Shown: in pieces, positions 16,260 to 25,330 of the stretch
Position numbering within the stretch: position 1 is the first letter of the stretch
Layout: every line of letters begins with the position of its first letter
From: Hydrogenophaga palleronii NBRC 102513
GTDB taxonomy: Bacteria > Pseudomonadota > Gammaproteobacteria > Burkholderiales > Burkholderiaceae_C
Assembly (NCBI RefSeq): GCF_001571225.1
Contig: NZ_BCTJ01000024.1
Location: 1 to 64,000 of the forward strand
Direction: 5' to 3'
DNA length: 64,000 bases
Translations under genes and position numbers: made by a program
Notes under the pieces: generated by a model
What the model saw: the letters and a program-made list of their open reading frames with translations, nothing else
Database searches by the model: none
What the model was told of the DNA's origin: nothing

Positions 16260-17483
16260 TCAGTACGAAATCGCGGAATTCGTCACCACCGGCTGGCCCG
16301 CGCCGGCCTGGATGAACATGCCCGGCAGGCCTGCGGTGCCGAACTTCGACGCGGCGTTGCGCACGAACTGCGAGTCGCTCAAGGTCACGCGCCCGGTGAG
16401 GTTGTTGCTGACGAAGAAGACCGCACTGCCGCCCTCCACCGCCGTGTTGTCGCTCACCACGCTGCCGTAGATCGACAGGCTGTAGGTGTTGCCATCGGTC
16501 GCGATAGCGCCGCCATTGCCACCACCGGGCGAGGGCAGTCGGCCGGTGGCGGTGTTGTGCGTGAAGAGGCTGTTGTAGATGCTGTACGACACGCCGATGG
16601 TGCTGAGCGCACCGCCGCTGGAACAGCTGTTGCCCAGGCCGGCGGCGCCACCGAAGGTGCTCTGCACCACGTACACCGGACGCTCCTGGTAGATGGCGAG
16701 CACGCGCACCGCACCGCCGCCGATGTCGTTGCCGGAAGACTCGCAACGGTTGTTGGTGAACACGCTGTTGACGATCTTGAACTGGCCGCCGCGCACGAAG
16801 ATCGCGCCACCACCGCCGCCGTCCGTGAGGTCTCCGGTGGAGTTGCCGTTGGCGAAGCGCATGTTCTGCACCGTGAAGCGCGGCGTTTCCTGGTTGTCGC
16901 AGTTGGCACTGGTCCAGACCTGGGCCTGATCGCAGGTGTTCTGGTACAGGATGCGCCGCGCGCCGCCACCGTCCAGGGTGATCAGGCCCTGGCCATCCAG
17001 CGTGACATCGGGTTTGTTGTTGAACACCTTGGCCGTGCTGGTCATGGGAATGGTCACCGGGTTGGGGCCGCAGTTGAAGCGGATCTTGCCGCCCTGCGCC
17101 ACCGCGTTCACCACCGCTGCGCTGGTGCAGCTGGCCGGCGTGCCGGTGCCCACCACCCGGTCTGGCGCGCTGGTGTCGACCGCCTGGCCCGCAGCCGGCA
17201 CACCCACCTGGCCGCTGCCGGTGCCCGCCCCGCCGGTGGAGCCACCGCCGCTGCCCGAACCACCCGTTGAACCACCGGAAGAGCCGCCGCCTGTGGACCC
17301 GCCGGATCCGGTGGAGCCACCCGACCCCGTGGACCCGCCAGAACCACCCGATCCGGTGGAGCCACCATCGGATGGCGCGTCTCCACCGCCACCACCGCAT
17401 GCCGCAAGGCCCAGCAGCAGCGCGGCCATGAGGACGCTGGTGCGCGCAGAAAACGGACGAAGGTGCAGTGGGGTATGGGACAT
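16260..17483 (-). CDS. Predicted lipoprotein with Gly/Ser linker and beta-helix domain
   Basis: This 407-residue protein is read against the urease genes. Its N-terminus has a lipoprotein signal with lipobox LGLAAC-GGGG (Cys at about residue 29). A Gly/Ser/Thr-rich linker of about 55 residues (repeats of GSTGSGGS type) follows. The C-terminal part of about 290 residues has repeated Asn/Gly/Val-rich strands (e.g. RFTVQNMRFANGNSTG, YSLSIYGSVVSDNTA), which fits a right-handed parallel beta-helix of the pectate-lyase-like kind. It is likely exported and surface- or periplasm-tethered; its substrate is unknown. It separates ureB from ureC and is therefore an insertion into the usual urease order. 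The start at 17483 is set by the signal peptide. Confidence 0.75.
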   Translation of the reverse strand: MSHTPLHLRPFSARTSVLMAALLLGLAACGGGGGDAPSDGGSTGSGGSGGSTGSGGSTGSGGSTGGGSSGGSTGGSGSGGGSTGGAGTGSGQVGVPAAGQAVDTSAPDRVVGTGTPASCTSAAVVNAVAQGGKIRFNCGPNPVTIPMTSTAKVFNNKPDVTLDGQGLITLDGGGARRILYQNTCDQAQVWTSANCDNQETPRFTVQNMRFANGNSTGDLTDGGGGGAIFVRGGQFKIVNSVFTNNRCESSGNDIGGGAVRVLAIYQERPVYVVQSTFGGAAGLGNSCSSGGALSTIGVSYSIYNSLFTHNTATGRLPSPGGGNGGAIATDGNTYSLSIYGSVVSDNTAVEGGSAVFFVSNNLTGRVTLSDSQFVRNAASKFGTAGLPGMFIQAGAGQPVVTNSAISY

Positions 17484-17708
17484 GGCTGGGAGGGAATGGA
17501 GTTCGGAGGAGCGCCGGTGCGCCGCTCGGGAGCGGGAAGGCTGTGGCTGGCACGATCCGTGCTGACGAGCACTGGCCAGATCGGAAGCCACTGTAAGCCC
17601 GACTGCCCGTCAGACCGCACGGCGGCGTGCAACGGTGTGTGACCCTGTTACACCTCCCGCCCGCCGCTGCAGTGCCATGCAGACCTTTTCGCAGGACACA
17701 CCAACACC

Positions 17709-19427
17709 ATGAGCAGCATCTCCCGCAGCGCCTACGCCAACATGTTCGGCCCCACGGTCGGCGACCGCCTGCGCCTGGCCGACACCGGGCTGATGATCGA
17801 GATCGAAAAAGACTTCACCCTCGCTGCCGGCGGTTATGGCGAAGAGGTGAAGTTCGGCGGCGGCAAGACCATCCGCGACGGCATGGCGCAAAGCCAGCGC
17901 ACCCGGGCCGAGGGCGCGGTCGACACGGTGATGACCAACGCCGTGATCATCGACCACTGGGGCATCGTCAAGGCCGACATCGGCCTGAAGGACGGGCGCA
18001 TCGCCGCCATCGGCAAGGCCGGCAACCCCGACACGCAGAGCGGCGTGGACATCGTCATCGGTCCGGGCACCGAAGTCATCAGCTGCGAGGGCCACATCGT
18101 CACCGCCGGCGGTATCGACAGCCACATCCATTTCATCTGCCCGCAGCAGGTGGACGAAGCGCTCACCTCCGGCATCACCACCATGCTGGGTGGCGGCACC
18201 GGCCCGGCCACCGGCACCTTCGCCACCACCTGCACGCCCGGACCCTGGCACATCGAGCGCATGCTGCAGGCCGCCGACGGCCTGCCCATGAACATCGGTT
18301 TTCTCGGCAAGGGCAATGCCAGCCTGCCGGCCGCGCTGCACGAACAGATCCTCGCCGGTGTGATCGGCCTCAAGCTGCACGAAGACTGGGGCACCACACC
18401 CGCCGCCATCGACAACTGCCTGAGCGTGGCCGACGAGGCCGACATCCAGGTGGCGATCCACAGCGACACGCTGAACGAATCGGGCTTCGTCGAGAACACC
18501 ATCGAAGCCACCAAGGGCCGCACGCTCTGCGCCTTCCACACCGAAGGCGCGGGCGGCGGCCACGCGCCCGACATCCTGCGCGTGGTGGGTGAGGCCAACT
18601 TCCTGCCCTCCTCCACCAACCCGACCATGCCGTACACCGTCAACACGCTGGACGAGCACGTGGACATGCTGATGGTCTGCCACCACCTTGATGCCGGCAT
18701 TGCCGAAGACCTGGCCTTCGCCGAGAGCCGCATCCGCCGCGAGACGATTGCGGCCGAAGACATCCTGCACGACATGGGCGCCATCAGCATGATGAGCAGC
18801 GACAGCCAGGCCATGGGCCGGGTGGGCGAGGTCATCATCCGCACCTGGCAGGCGGCCGACAAGATGAAGAGCCAGCGCGGCAGCCTGCCCGAAGACAGCG
18901 CGCGCCACGACAACTTCCGCGTCAAGCGCTACATCGCCAAATACACCATCAACCCGGCCATCGCACACGGCATCTCGCACATCGTCGGCTCGCTCGAAGT
19001 CGGCAAGTGGGCCGACCTGGTGGTGTGGAAGCCGGCTTTCTTCGGCGTGAAGCCCACCATCGTTCTCAAGGGTGGCAGCATCGCGCTGGCTGCCATGGGC
19101 GACCCCAATGCCTCCATCCCCACGCCGCAACCGGTGCACTACCGCCCCATGTTTGGCAGCTTCGGCGGCGCGCTGGCGCGCAGCAGCCTGAGCTTTGTCT
19201 CGCAGGCCGCACTGGCGGCCGGTGTGGGCGCGCGTTACGGCCTGCAGAAAACCCTGAGCGCGGTGCAAGGCTGCCGCGGCGTGAACAAGACCCACATGGT
19301 GCACAACGCCCTGCTGCCGAAGATGCAGATCGACCCGCAAACCTATGCCGTGCACGCCGACGGCGTGCTGCTGCGCTGCGAGCCAGCCAGCGTGTTGCCC
19401 ATGGCGCAGCGCTATTTCCTGTTCTGA
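17709..19427 (+). CDS. ureC: Urease subunit alpha UreC (catalytic)
   Basis: This 572-residue catalytic subunit is complete. Nickel ligands are visible in GGIDSHIHF (H139, H141), the carbamylated Lys222 in GLKLHEDWG and the His in [10 protein letters not shown]. The mobile flap is MVCHHLDAG (C324). The length is standard. Because an opposite-strand gene lies just upstream, ureC-E-F-G must either have its own promoter in 17484-17708 or depend on readthrough across an antisense gene. That 225-bp region carries a GGTGT-N11-ACACC inverted repeat (about 17632-17652). Confidence 0.98.
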   Translation: MSSISRSAYANMFGPTVGDRLRLADTGLMIEIEKDFTLAAGGYGEEVKFGGGKTIRDGMAQSQRTRAEGAVDTVMTNAVIIDHWGIVKADIGLKDGRIAAIGKAGNPDTQSGVDIVIGPGTEVISCEGHIVTAGGIDSHIHFICPQQVDEALTSGITTMLGGGTGPATGTFATTCTPGPWHIERMLQAADGLPMNIGFLGKGNASLPAALHEQILAGVIGLKLHEDWGTTPAAIDNCLSVADEADIQVAIHSDTLNESGFVENTIEATKGRTLCAFHTEGAGGGHAPDILRVVGEANFLPSSTNPTMPYTVNTLDEHVDMLMVCHHLDAGIAEDLAFAESRIRRETIAAEDILHDMGAISMMSSDSQAMGRVGEVIIRTWQAADKMKSQRGSLPEDSARHDNFRVKRYIAKYTINPAIAHGISHIVGSLEVGKWADLVVWKPAFFGVKPTIVLKGGSIALAAMGDPNASIPTPQPVHYRPMFGSFGGALARSSLSFVSQAALAAGVGARYGLQKTLSAVQGCRGVNKTHMVHNALLPKMQIDPQTYAVHADGVLLRCEPASVLPMAQRYFLF

Positions 19428-19444
19428 ATGTTTCCCGCTTCCCC

Positions 19445-19993
19445 ATGTTGCAAGTCTCCAAACTGATTCCCCTGGGCCAGGGCCTCGCCCCGGTGCTGGT
19501 GCGTCGCTCGGCACACCTCGAACTGGACTGGGACATCCGCCAGAAAAGCCGCTTCGACGCCACCACCTCCGACGGCCGCCACGTCGGCGTGTTCCTGCCG
19601 CGTGGCACTGTGGTGCGTGGCGGCGACGTGCTGCTGACGCAGGACGGCTCCCTGCTGCGCGTGGTCGCCGCACCGCAGGCCGTGCTGCGCATCACGGCCT
19701 GCCCCGACCACCCGGCACAAGACCAGGCCTTTGACCTGATGCGCGCCGCCTACCACCTGGGCAATCGACACGTGCCCATCGAACTGCAGCCCGACCACCT
19801 CAAGATCGAGCCCGACCATGTGCTGGCCGACCTGCTGCGCGCCATGCACCTTACGGTGGTGGAAGTGCGCGAACCCTTTGAACCCGAGGGCGGCGCCTAC
19901 GGGGCCCATGGCGCGTCGGGCCACGGTGGCGGTCATGCAGGGCACGGACATCACCACGGCCACCACCACCCTCACGGACATGACCACGGCTGA
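19445..19993 (+). CDS. ureE: Urease accessory protein UreE (nickel chaperone)
   Basis: This 182-residue UreE delivers nickel to the urease apoenzyme. It starts [16 protein letters not shown], has the core region [24 protein letters not shown] with the metal-binding His, and ends in a His-rich tail of about 30 residues ([17 protein letters not shown]). The tail overlaps the ureF start. It follows ureC by 17 bases. Confidence 0.95.
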   Translation: MLQVSKLIPLGQGLAPVLVRRSAHLELDWDIRQKSRFDATTSDGRHVGVFLPRGTVVRGGDVLLTQDGSLLRVVAAPQAVLRITACPDHPAQDQAFDLMRAAYHLGNRHVPIELQPDHLKIEPDHVLADLLRAMHLTVVEVREPFEPEGGAYGAHGASGHGGGHAGHGHHHGHHHPHGHDHG

Positions 19994-20702
19994 GGCCACG
20001 CCCGCCGTGGGCGCACGCTCGGCCGCCAGCCTGCTGCAGATCCTGTGGCTGGCCTCGCCCGCCTTGCCGGTGGGCGGCTTCTCGTACTCCGAAGGGCTGG
20101 AGGGCGCGGTGCACGCAAGCCTGGTGCACGACGAGACGAGCGCCGCGCTCTGGCTGACGGACCAGCTGCACCTGGGCCTGGCGCGCAGCGACCTCGCCGT
20201 GGCGGCGCAAGCCATCGTGGCCTGGCGCGCCGACGACCTGGAGCGCATCCGCGCGCTCAACCGCTGGGTCTTGCAGACGCGCGAGACACACGAGTTCCGC
20301 CTGCAGTCCGAGCAGATGGGGCGCTCGCTGATGGAATGGGCGCGCCAGCTCGGTGAGCTCGGCGCCGGCGTGTTCGAGCGCCTGCACGCGGCGCAACTCA
20401 CCCCACCCACCTACCCCGTGGCCTGCGCCTGCGCCGCCGCCAGCACCGAGGCCAGCGTGCGCGACAGCCTGCTGGGTTATGCCTTCGGCTGGGCCGAGAA
20501 CATGGTGCAGGCCGGCATCAAGTCCGTGCCGCTGGGCCAGAGCGCGGGCCAGCGCATGCTGGCGCGGCTGGCCCAGCAGATTCCCACCGCGGTTGAACAC
20601 GCCATGGCCCTGCCCGACGGTGAACGCCAGGCCTTTGCGCCGGTGCTCGCCATCCTGTCCGCACGCCACGAAACGCAGTACTCCCGCCTCTTCCGCTCCT
20701 GA
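19980..20702 (+). CDS. ureF: Urease accessory protein UreF
   Basis: This 240-residue UreF is part of the UreDFG maturation complex. Typical motifs are [24 protein letters not shown] near the N-terminus and [20 protein letters not shown] in the second half. The ATG at 19980 lies 14 bases inside ureE. Its usual partner UreD is not found in the window. Confidence 0.94.
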   Translation: MTTAEATPAVGARSAASLLQILWLASPALPVGGFSYSEGLEGAVHASLVHDETSAALWLTDQLHLGLARSDLAVAAQAIVAWRADDLERIRALNRWVLQTRETHEFRLQSEQMGRSLMEWARQLGELGAGVFERLHAAQLTPPTYPVACACAAASTEASVRDSLLGYAFGWAENMVQAGIKSVPLGQSAGQRMLARLAQQIPTAVEHAMALPDGERQAFAPVLAILSARHETQYSRLFRS

Positions 20703-20727
20703 GCGAACACCTCCGAAAGCCCTTCGC

Positions 20728-21408
20728 ATGACCTCCGCCCTGCACCACATCCCGAACCGCACCAAGACCCTGCCGCCGCTGCGCGTGGGCATCGGCGGCC
20801 CGGTCGGCTCCGGCAAGACCACGCTGCTGGAGATGCTGTGCAAGGCCATGCGCAAGCAGTACGACCTGGTTGCCATCACCAACGACATCTACACCAAGGA
20901 AGACCAGCGCATCCTGACCGTCAGCGGCGCGCTGCCCGCCGAACGCATCATGGGCGTGGAAACCGGCGGCTGCCCGCACACCGCGATCCGCGAAGACGCC
21001 TCGATCAACCTCGAAGCCATCGACCGCATGCTCGACCAGTTTCCCAATGCGGATGTGGTGTTCATCGAAAGCGGCGGCGACAACCTGGCCGCCACCTTCA
21101 GCCCCGAACTGAGCGACCTCACCATCTACGTGATCGACGTCGCCGCGGGCGAGAAGATTCCACGCAAAGGCGGCCCCGGCATCACCAAGAGCGACCTCTT
21201 CGTCATCAACAAGACCGACCTGGCGCCGCACGTGGGTGCCAACCTGGACGTGATGAAGGCCGACACCGCACGCATGCGGCCCGACGCCGCCCGCCGTCCC
21301 TGGGTCATGACCAACCTCAAGACCCTGGCCGGCGTGCAGGAGGTAGTGCGCTTCATCGAGACGCGCGGCATGCTGCGCAGCGAGACCGGCGCGACGGTGC
21401 CCGCATGA
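20728..21408 (+). CDS. ureG: Urease accessory GTPase UreG
   Basis: This 226-residue SIMIBI-class GTPase couples GTP hydrolysis to nickel insertion. The P-loop [10 protein letters not shown] spans about residues 23-32. The metal-binding CPH motif is in [13 protein letters not shown], and the base-recognition motif is [10 protein letters not shown]. It is the last urease gene; the tRNA-Ser follows 41 bases downstream. Confidence 0.97.
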   Translation: MTSALHHIPNRTKTLPPLRVGIGGPVGSGKTTLLEMLCKAMRKQYDLVAITNDIYTKEDQRILTVSGALPAERIMGVETGGCPHTAIREDASINLEAIDRMLDQFPNADVVFIESGGDNLAATFSPELSDLTIYVIDVAAGEKIPRKGGPGITKSDLFVINKTDLAPHVGANLDVMKADTARMRPDAARRPWVMTNLKTLAGVQEVVRFIETRGMLRSETGATVPA

Positions 21409-21449
21409 CACAGCGCGCAGGCTAAAATCCCACCCGTGCCATCGCTCCC

Positions 21450-21537
21450 GGAGACTTGGGTGAGCGGTTTAAACCAGCAGTCTTGAAAACTGCCGACCCG
21501 CAAGGGTCCGTGAGTTCGAATCTCACAGTCTCCGCCA
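21450..21537 (+). tRNA. tRNA-Ser (anticodon UGA)
   Basis: The 88-base sequence folds as a class II tRNA. The acceptor stem GGAGACT pairs with AGTCTCC, followed by the discriminator G and an encoded CCA. The anticodon stem-loop is GCAGT-CTTGAAA-ACTGC with anticodon TGA. A long variable arm (CCGACCCGCAAGGGTCCG region) and the T-arm GTGAG-TTCGAAT-CTCAC are present. It marks the border between the core-like left half and the transposon-bearing right half. Confidence 0.95.
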
Positions 21538-21551
21538 TGACAGTAGTAAAC

Positions 21552-21579
21552 AAGCGCCTTCCGGGGCGCTTTTTTTATT
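21552..21579 (+). terminator. Rho-independent terminator after tRNA-Ser
   Basis: AAGCGCC, a short loop TTCCGG, then GGCGCTT followed by a run of seven to eight T forms a classic intrinsic terminator 14 bases after the tRNA. Confidence 0.88.
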
Positions 21580-21727
21580 TTTACACCATTGCTTCTACCA
21601 ATTTGCCCGCCCCTTAAAACTACGGGGATGCGACAGGTAGAACGCTTGCACCGCAGTCGCCAAAGGTCTATGAATCGCCCCGGGTTTGAACTGACCCCCA
21701 GAAGTTGGACAAACTTCAAGGGGTTTC

Positions 21728-22246
21728 ATGAAGAAGTACGAAACGGAGCTCAAGCTGGAAGTGGTCCAGAGCTTCTTGGCAGGCGAAGGCGGCGCGAAGC
21801 TTCTGGCTCGGCGGTGGTCTGTTCCCGAGGAGAAGGTGCGGACATGGGTGAGCCACTACCGCCTGCACGGCGTCGATGGCTTGCGCCCCAAGCGCAGCGC
21901 GTACAGTGCGCAGTTCAAGTTGCAGGTGCTTGCTCATCAGGATCGCCAGAAGCTTTCCAGCCGTCAGGTCGCGGCGCTCTATGACATTCGCAATCCCAAC
22001 CAGGTTGTGGTCTGGCGACGCAATCTCGATCAAGGCCGCTTGCACGCGAGCGCGAGTAGGATAGAAGAACTGCCCAAGATGAAGCTAGAGCGACACTCTG
22101 CAGCACCGCCGAGCGCGGTCGTTGCCGATGCGGAGAAAGCCCTGCGGGAAGAGAATGAGCGACTGCGCGCGGAGGTCGCGTACCTAAAAAAATTGCAGGC
22201 CTTGATCCGATCGAAGAGATCAGCTGCGCCGACAAAGCGCGCCTGA
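21728..22246 (+). CDS. IS3-family transposase OrfA
   Basis: This 172-residue protein has two helix-turn-helix segments (FLAGEGGAKLLARRWSVPEE and KLSSRQVAALYDIRNPNQV) and a C-terminal coiled coil (LREENERLRAEVAYLKKLQA). It binds the element ends. Its frame overlaps orfB's open frame, and an A7 run near its 3' end allows -1 frameshifting to make the full transposase OrfAB. Confidence 0.9.
   Translation: MKKYETELKLEVVQSFLAGEGGAKLLARRWSVPEEKVRTWVSHYRLHGVDGLRPKRSAYSAQFKLQVLAHQDRQKLSSRQVAALYDIRNPNQVVVWRRNLDQGRLHASASRIEELPKMKLERHSAAPPSAVVADAEKALREENERLRAEVAYLKKLQALIRSKRSAAPTKRA
22186..22192 (+). other. A7 slippery sequence for -1 frameshift in the IS3 element
   Basis: Seven consecutive A lie in the overlap of orfA (frame 2) and the upstream open part of orfB (frame 1). 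Shifting back one base here continues directly into orfB, as in IS150-type elements. Confidence 0.75.
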
Positions 22247-22254
22247 TCGTCGGG

Positions 22255-23085
22255 TTGAGGCATGACCATAAACTGGCGGACCTGCTGCAGGTGGCGGGCC
22301 TGGCGCGCAGCACGTTCTACTATCAGTGCCAGGCGACCCAACGTGCCGACGCGCAGAGCATCCTGGCGGCCCGGATTCGCACTGTCTACGACGAGCACAA
22401 AGGCCGTTACGGCTTCAGGCGGATCACTGCCGCGCTACGCCGTTCGACGGAGGAGCCGGTCAATCACAAGTGCGTGCAGCGTCTGATGCAGAAGATGGGG
22501 CTGCGCGCATTGATTCGGGCGAAGAAGCGCGTTCGGCACGTTACGGGCATGAGCGACGAGCAAGTGCCGAACATTCTGCATCGCGACTTCTGCGCGACCG
22601 CCCCGAACCAGAAGTGGGTGACCGATGTCACCGAGTTCAATGTGAGCGGCCATAAGCTTTACCTGTCGGCCTGCATGGACCTGTACAACGGCGAGATCGT
22701 CGCGTATCGCATGGCAAGGCGCCCGGTCTTCGAGATGGTTTCCAGCATGCTTGAGACCGCGCTCTCACGGACCAGCTGCGCCGCCGGCCTGATCGTGCAC
22801 TCCGACCAAGGCTGGCACTATAAGATGCAGCCCTACCGAGCGATGCTCGCGCGACACGGCGCCAAACAGAGCATGAGCCGCAAGGGCAACTGCTTCGACA
22901 ACGCGGCAATTGAAAGCTTCTTCGGCACCCTGAAAGCCGAGTATTTCCATCTCAAAAGACCCGACAGCGTTGATGCGCTCGAAGCGGGCGTGCATGATTA
23001 CGTCCAGTACTACAACCGCGAGCGCATCAAGCTCGGGTTGCAGGGGCTCAGTCCGGTTGAGTACCGATTGAGAAGCACCGCCTGA
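22255..23085 (+). CDS. IS3-family transposase OrfB (DDE integrase core)
   Basis: This roughly 276-residue integrase domain has the family's N-terminal helical region (YRFGFRRITAAL-like, here KGRYGFRRITAALRR). The catalytic acids are in KWVTDVTEF, VHSDQGWHY and NAAIESFFGTLKAE, completing the DDE triad. The first in-frame start is a TTG at 22255, with an ATG-less leader. In practice it is probably produced as the C-terminal part of an OrfAB fusion by frameshifting. Confidence 0.93.
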   Translation: MRHDHKLADLLQVAGLARSTFYYQCQATQRADAQSILAARIRTVYDEHKGRYGFRRITAALRRSTEEPVNHKCVQRLMQKMGLRALIRAKKRVRHVTGMSDEQVPNILHRDFCATAPNQKWVTDVTEFNVSGHKLYLSACMDLYNGEIVAYRMARRPVFEMVSSMLETALSRTSCAAGLIVHSDQGWHYKMQPYRAMLARHGAKQSMSRKGNCFDNAAIESFFGTLKAEYFHLKRPDSVDALEAGVHDYVQYYNRERIKLGLQGLSPVEYRLRSTA

Positions 23086-23988
23086 TCGGCGGAATCGTGA
23101 CCGTCCAACTTCTGGGGGTCAGTTCAATCCCGGGGCGATTCAGTCTTCTGCCCGTTCTGCCGTCATAGCGCCGATGCTAAACAGTGGTTCACCTCTGATC
23201 AGGCCGAACACATGAAGCAGCAGGCGCTCGCACACGTATCAGGCCTCATCGATGAATCCATGCATGAAGACGCACTTGCTTGGAATCGACGTCAGTCGGG
23301 CAATCGCTTCTTGTCTATGACGATGAAAGTCTCCCGCAGTACCCGAGAGGTGGTCCTGCCCTTGGCTGCAGCCCAGCCGATGCGCCTGAAGGTCGAATGT
23401 GATCAATGCGCCTGCCGCTTTGCTGCAGTGGGGGCCGCTTTCTTTTGTCCTGGCTGTGGTTACAACGCAGCCGACCGAGTGTTTTCGCAGTCGCTAAATA
23501 CCGTGCGGGCGGCACTGGAAGCTGTGACTGCAGTGCGTACCAGCATGAGTGACGCCGATGCGGCAGAGAACACCGCACGCACATTGATCGAGAGCGGATT
23601 GCAAAACGCGGTCATGGCGTTCCAACGGTTCGCAGAAGCTCTTTTCACCCTGCAAGTGCAACCACCTCGAGCCCGTCGCAACGTCTTTCAGAATCTGACT
23701 GAAGGCAGTGCTCTGTGGGCCACCTCGTTTGGCAACGCCTACGATGCCCATCTGTCAAAAGATGAAATAGGCAAGTTGACGCAGTTTTTTCAGCAACGGC
23801 ACCTCCTGGCACACCGAGAAGGTATTGTTGACGAGGACTATTTGGCTCGCAGCGGAGATACGCGATATCGCGCCGGCCAGCGCATTGTGGTCCGCGAGGA
23901 TGCTGTCAGGCTATGTGTTGACCTGGTAGAAAAGTTGGCCGCTGGCATGAGTAGAGATGCCGGTAACACCCAATCTCGCAACAAGTAG

Positions 23989-24217
23989 TCCAGCAAGACG
24001 CCTGCCGGACGTGATCCGTTACACAAAAACTACGGCGCAGGTCAAGCTGCGCTGAGCAAAAATCTTTAACGCCCCTCTACAAGACCTCGCATGTGTACCG
24101 AAGTTCGCGCATGTGAACCAAGCAAGCGTGATGTCCTGCCGAGCACACTCATACCAGGGGTGGGTATTCACCGATGGGTGAAAAACACGCCCAAATGCGC
24201 GGCACAATCGTCCAACG
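23989..24217. other. Intergenic, no gene seen
   Basis: This stretch after the interrupted zinc-ribbon gene has no convincing reading frame or RNA fold that I can recognise. It is visibly less GC-rich than the flanking genes. Confidence 0.5.
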
Positions 24218-24448
24218 ATGGAGCCTCTAGACCTGCAAGACCAAGAACTGATGATTCAGGCGCACGAATGGAGAGCGAGTGCGCTGCGTGGCGACAAACA
24301 GGCGCGCGGCATCGCGCATGCGCTCGAGTGCGAGGTACGACGTCGCTTCACGGCGCCCTCAAACGACACCGCGTACGACACCCTGGATCTGCGCCCATTG
24401 GAGGAACGGCAAGACGAAGCGCGACGGCCCGCGTGGAAGTTCTGGTAG
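24218..24448 (+). CDS. Small hypothetical protein (76 residues)
   Basis: The protein begins MEPLDLQDQELMIQAHEW and ends in an aromatic tail, RRPAWKFW. The middle part RGDKQARGIAHALECEVRRRF looks like a soluble amphipathic helix. The organised composition and the tail suggest a real gene; I recall similar small proteins in Burkholderiales but cannot verify that here. No function can be given. Confidence 0.55.
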   Translation: MEPLDLQDQELMIQAHEWRASALRGDKQARGIAHALECEVRRRFTAPSNDTAYDTLDLRPLEERQDEARRPAWKFW

Positions 24449-24512
24449 GCCGTGACCGGCCGCACTGCCTGATGCGGTCGGGTGCACAGCTAAGCAGACA
24501 CTTGCTGACGCC

Positions 24513-24749
24513 ATGTCGGTAGGCGCCCTGCTCTGTTGGGTGGTCGCGATCAGCGACGGCGACACCCTCAAGGCACGCTGCGGTGTGCCTGGGGCCTATG
24601 AGCAGATCACCATTCGCATCGCTGCCATTGATGCGCCCGAGAAGGCGCAGGCCTTCGGCAACGTCTCTCGCCAGCACCTCTCGGCACTGTGCTTTCAGCA
24701 GACCACCGCGATCACCGTCAGGGGCACCGATCGGTCCCGGTGCAAGATC
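24513..24749 (+). pseudogene. Staphylococcal-nuclease-like protein, 3' truncated by an IS6 remnant
   Basis: The fragment reads WVVAISDGDTLKARC, then ITIRIAAIDAPEKAQAFG and SRQHLSALCF. This is the start of an SNase fold with the first catalytic Arg/Asp region (R-x-A-x-I-D-A-P-E). The frame then runs into the inverted end of the IS6-like remnant at 24750 and stops shortly afterwards. The second half of the domain, with the remaining active-site Glu and Arg, is missing. The product is unlikely to be active. Confidence 0.7.
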
Positions 24750-25330
24750 GGGTTCTGTCGCAATAGCAGCACCGGGCCGAGCATTGACGAGTAGCGCATA
24801 ACGCTCAGAAAGCCAGTGAGTAGAACTTCGCTAGCCCTGACGAGGCTTGACCTTTGAAGCAGTCCAACATCTGCCCCTTCCTGATCGTATGCATGGCCTC
24901 GATGCCGGCAATGAGTGCTCGGGCCGATCGGAATGATTTGAATCCCTGCATCGGCCGCACGATGCGCTTGATGGCCCGGTGGTCAAGCTCAGATACTTCC
25001 ACTGGCCGGTGACCTTGACGCAGGTCTCATCCATCCGCCAGCTCGCGCCTACAAGCCGCTTTTGCCGCCGGAATACCGCAGCCAACACCGGCAGGATCCT
25101 GATCGACCACCGGTGAACCGTGGCGTGATCAACGACTACGCCACGCTCGGCCATCATTTCCTAAATGTGGCGCAGGCTCAACGGGTAGGTCGCATACCAG
25201 CGCACGCAGGTGAACATCACCTCCAACCGTTAGTGCATGCGCTTGATCACCTTCTTCGGGGCTTTGAGCATTGGTGGTGCTTCAGATTTCATCCAGCCGA
25301 ATACCGTGCGCCGCTATTGCGACAGAACCC
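24750..25330 (-). mobile_element. Decayed IS6-family insertion sequence remnant
   Basis: Perfect 18-bp inverted ends are present: GGGTTCTGTCGCAATAGC at 24750-24767 and its complement at 25313-25330. Between them, on the minus strand, lie pieces of an IS6-type DDE transposase. One is an N-terminal part with MMAERGVVVDHATVHRWS and WRMDETCVKVTGQWKYL, already containing stops before it. The other is a C-terminal part with LDHRAIKRIVRPMQGFKSF. About 100 codons between WKYL and LDHRAIK are missing and the frame is shifted. At 581 bp it is shorter than a working IS6-type element. No flanking duplication is evident. Confidence 0.82.

Larger units (their letters stand above)
21670..23142 (+). mobile_element. 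IS3-family insertion sequence, IS150-type
   Basis: The element is about 1.47 kb with long inverted ends. The left end is TGAATCGCCCCGGGT then TTGAACTGACCCCCAGAAG (21671 onward); the right end is its complement ending GGGGCGATTCA at 23142, with one mismatch over about 38 bases. GTCT flanks both sides (21666-21669 and 23143-23146), with a one-base offset at the left tip. Two overlapping reading frames encode a helix-turn-helix protein and a DDE integrase. Both frames are open, so the element looks potentially active. Confidence 0.92.
21618..23988 (+). pseudogene. Zinc-ribbon hypothetical gene interrupted by an IS3 element
   Basis: The right-hand part (23143-23988) encodes a Cys-rich protein with CPFC directly at the element junction, then CDQC and CPGC further on. 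It ends with a helical region (LTQFFQQRHLLAHREGIVD) and a basic segment (RYRAGQRIVVRED). Removing the element and one copy of the GTCT duplication joins the left open frame (from 21618: ...LAPQSPKV) in frame with FCPFCRHSADAKQWF. So the insertion lies within the coding region, near the N-terminus. No start codon is present in the short left part before a stop at 21615, so the true start may also be lost. The remnant could be translated from ATG 23212, but without the first zinc pair. Function unknown. Confidence 0.7.

Noticed and set aside
17220-17400. Repeat array that might be CRISPR-like
   Set aside because: The repeats are an in-frame Gly/Ser linker of the lipoprotein; there are no evenly spaced unique spacers and no cas genes in the window.
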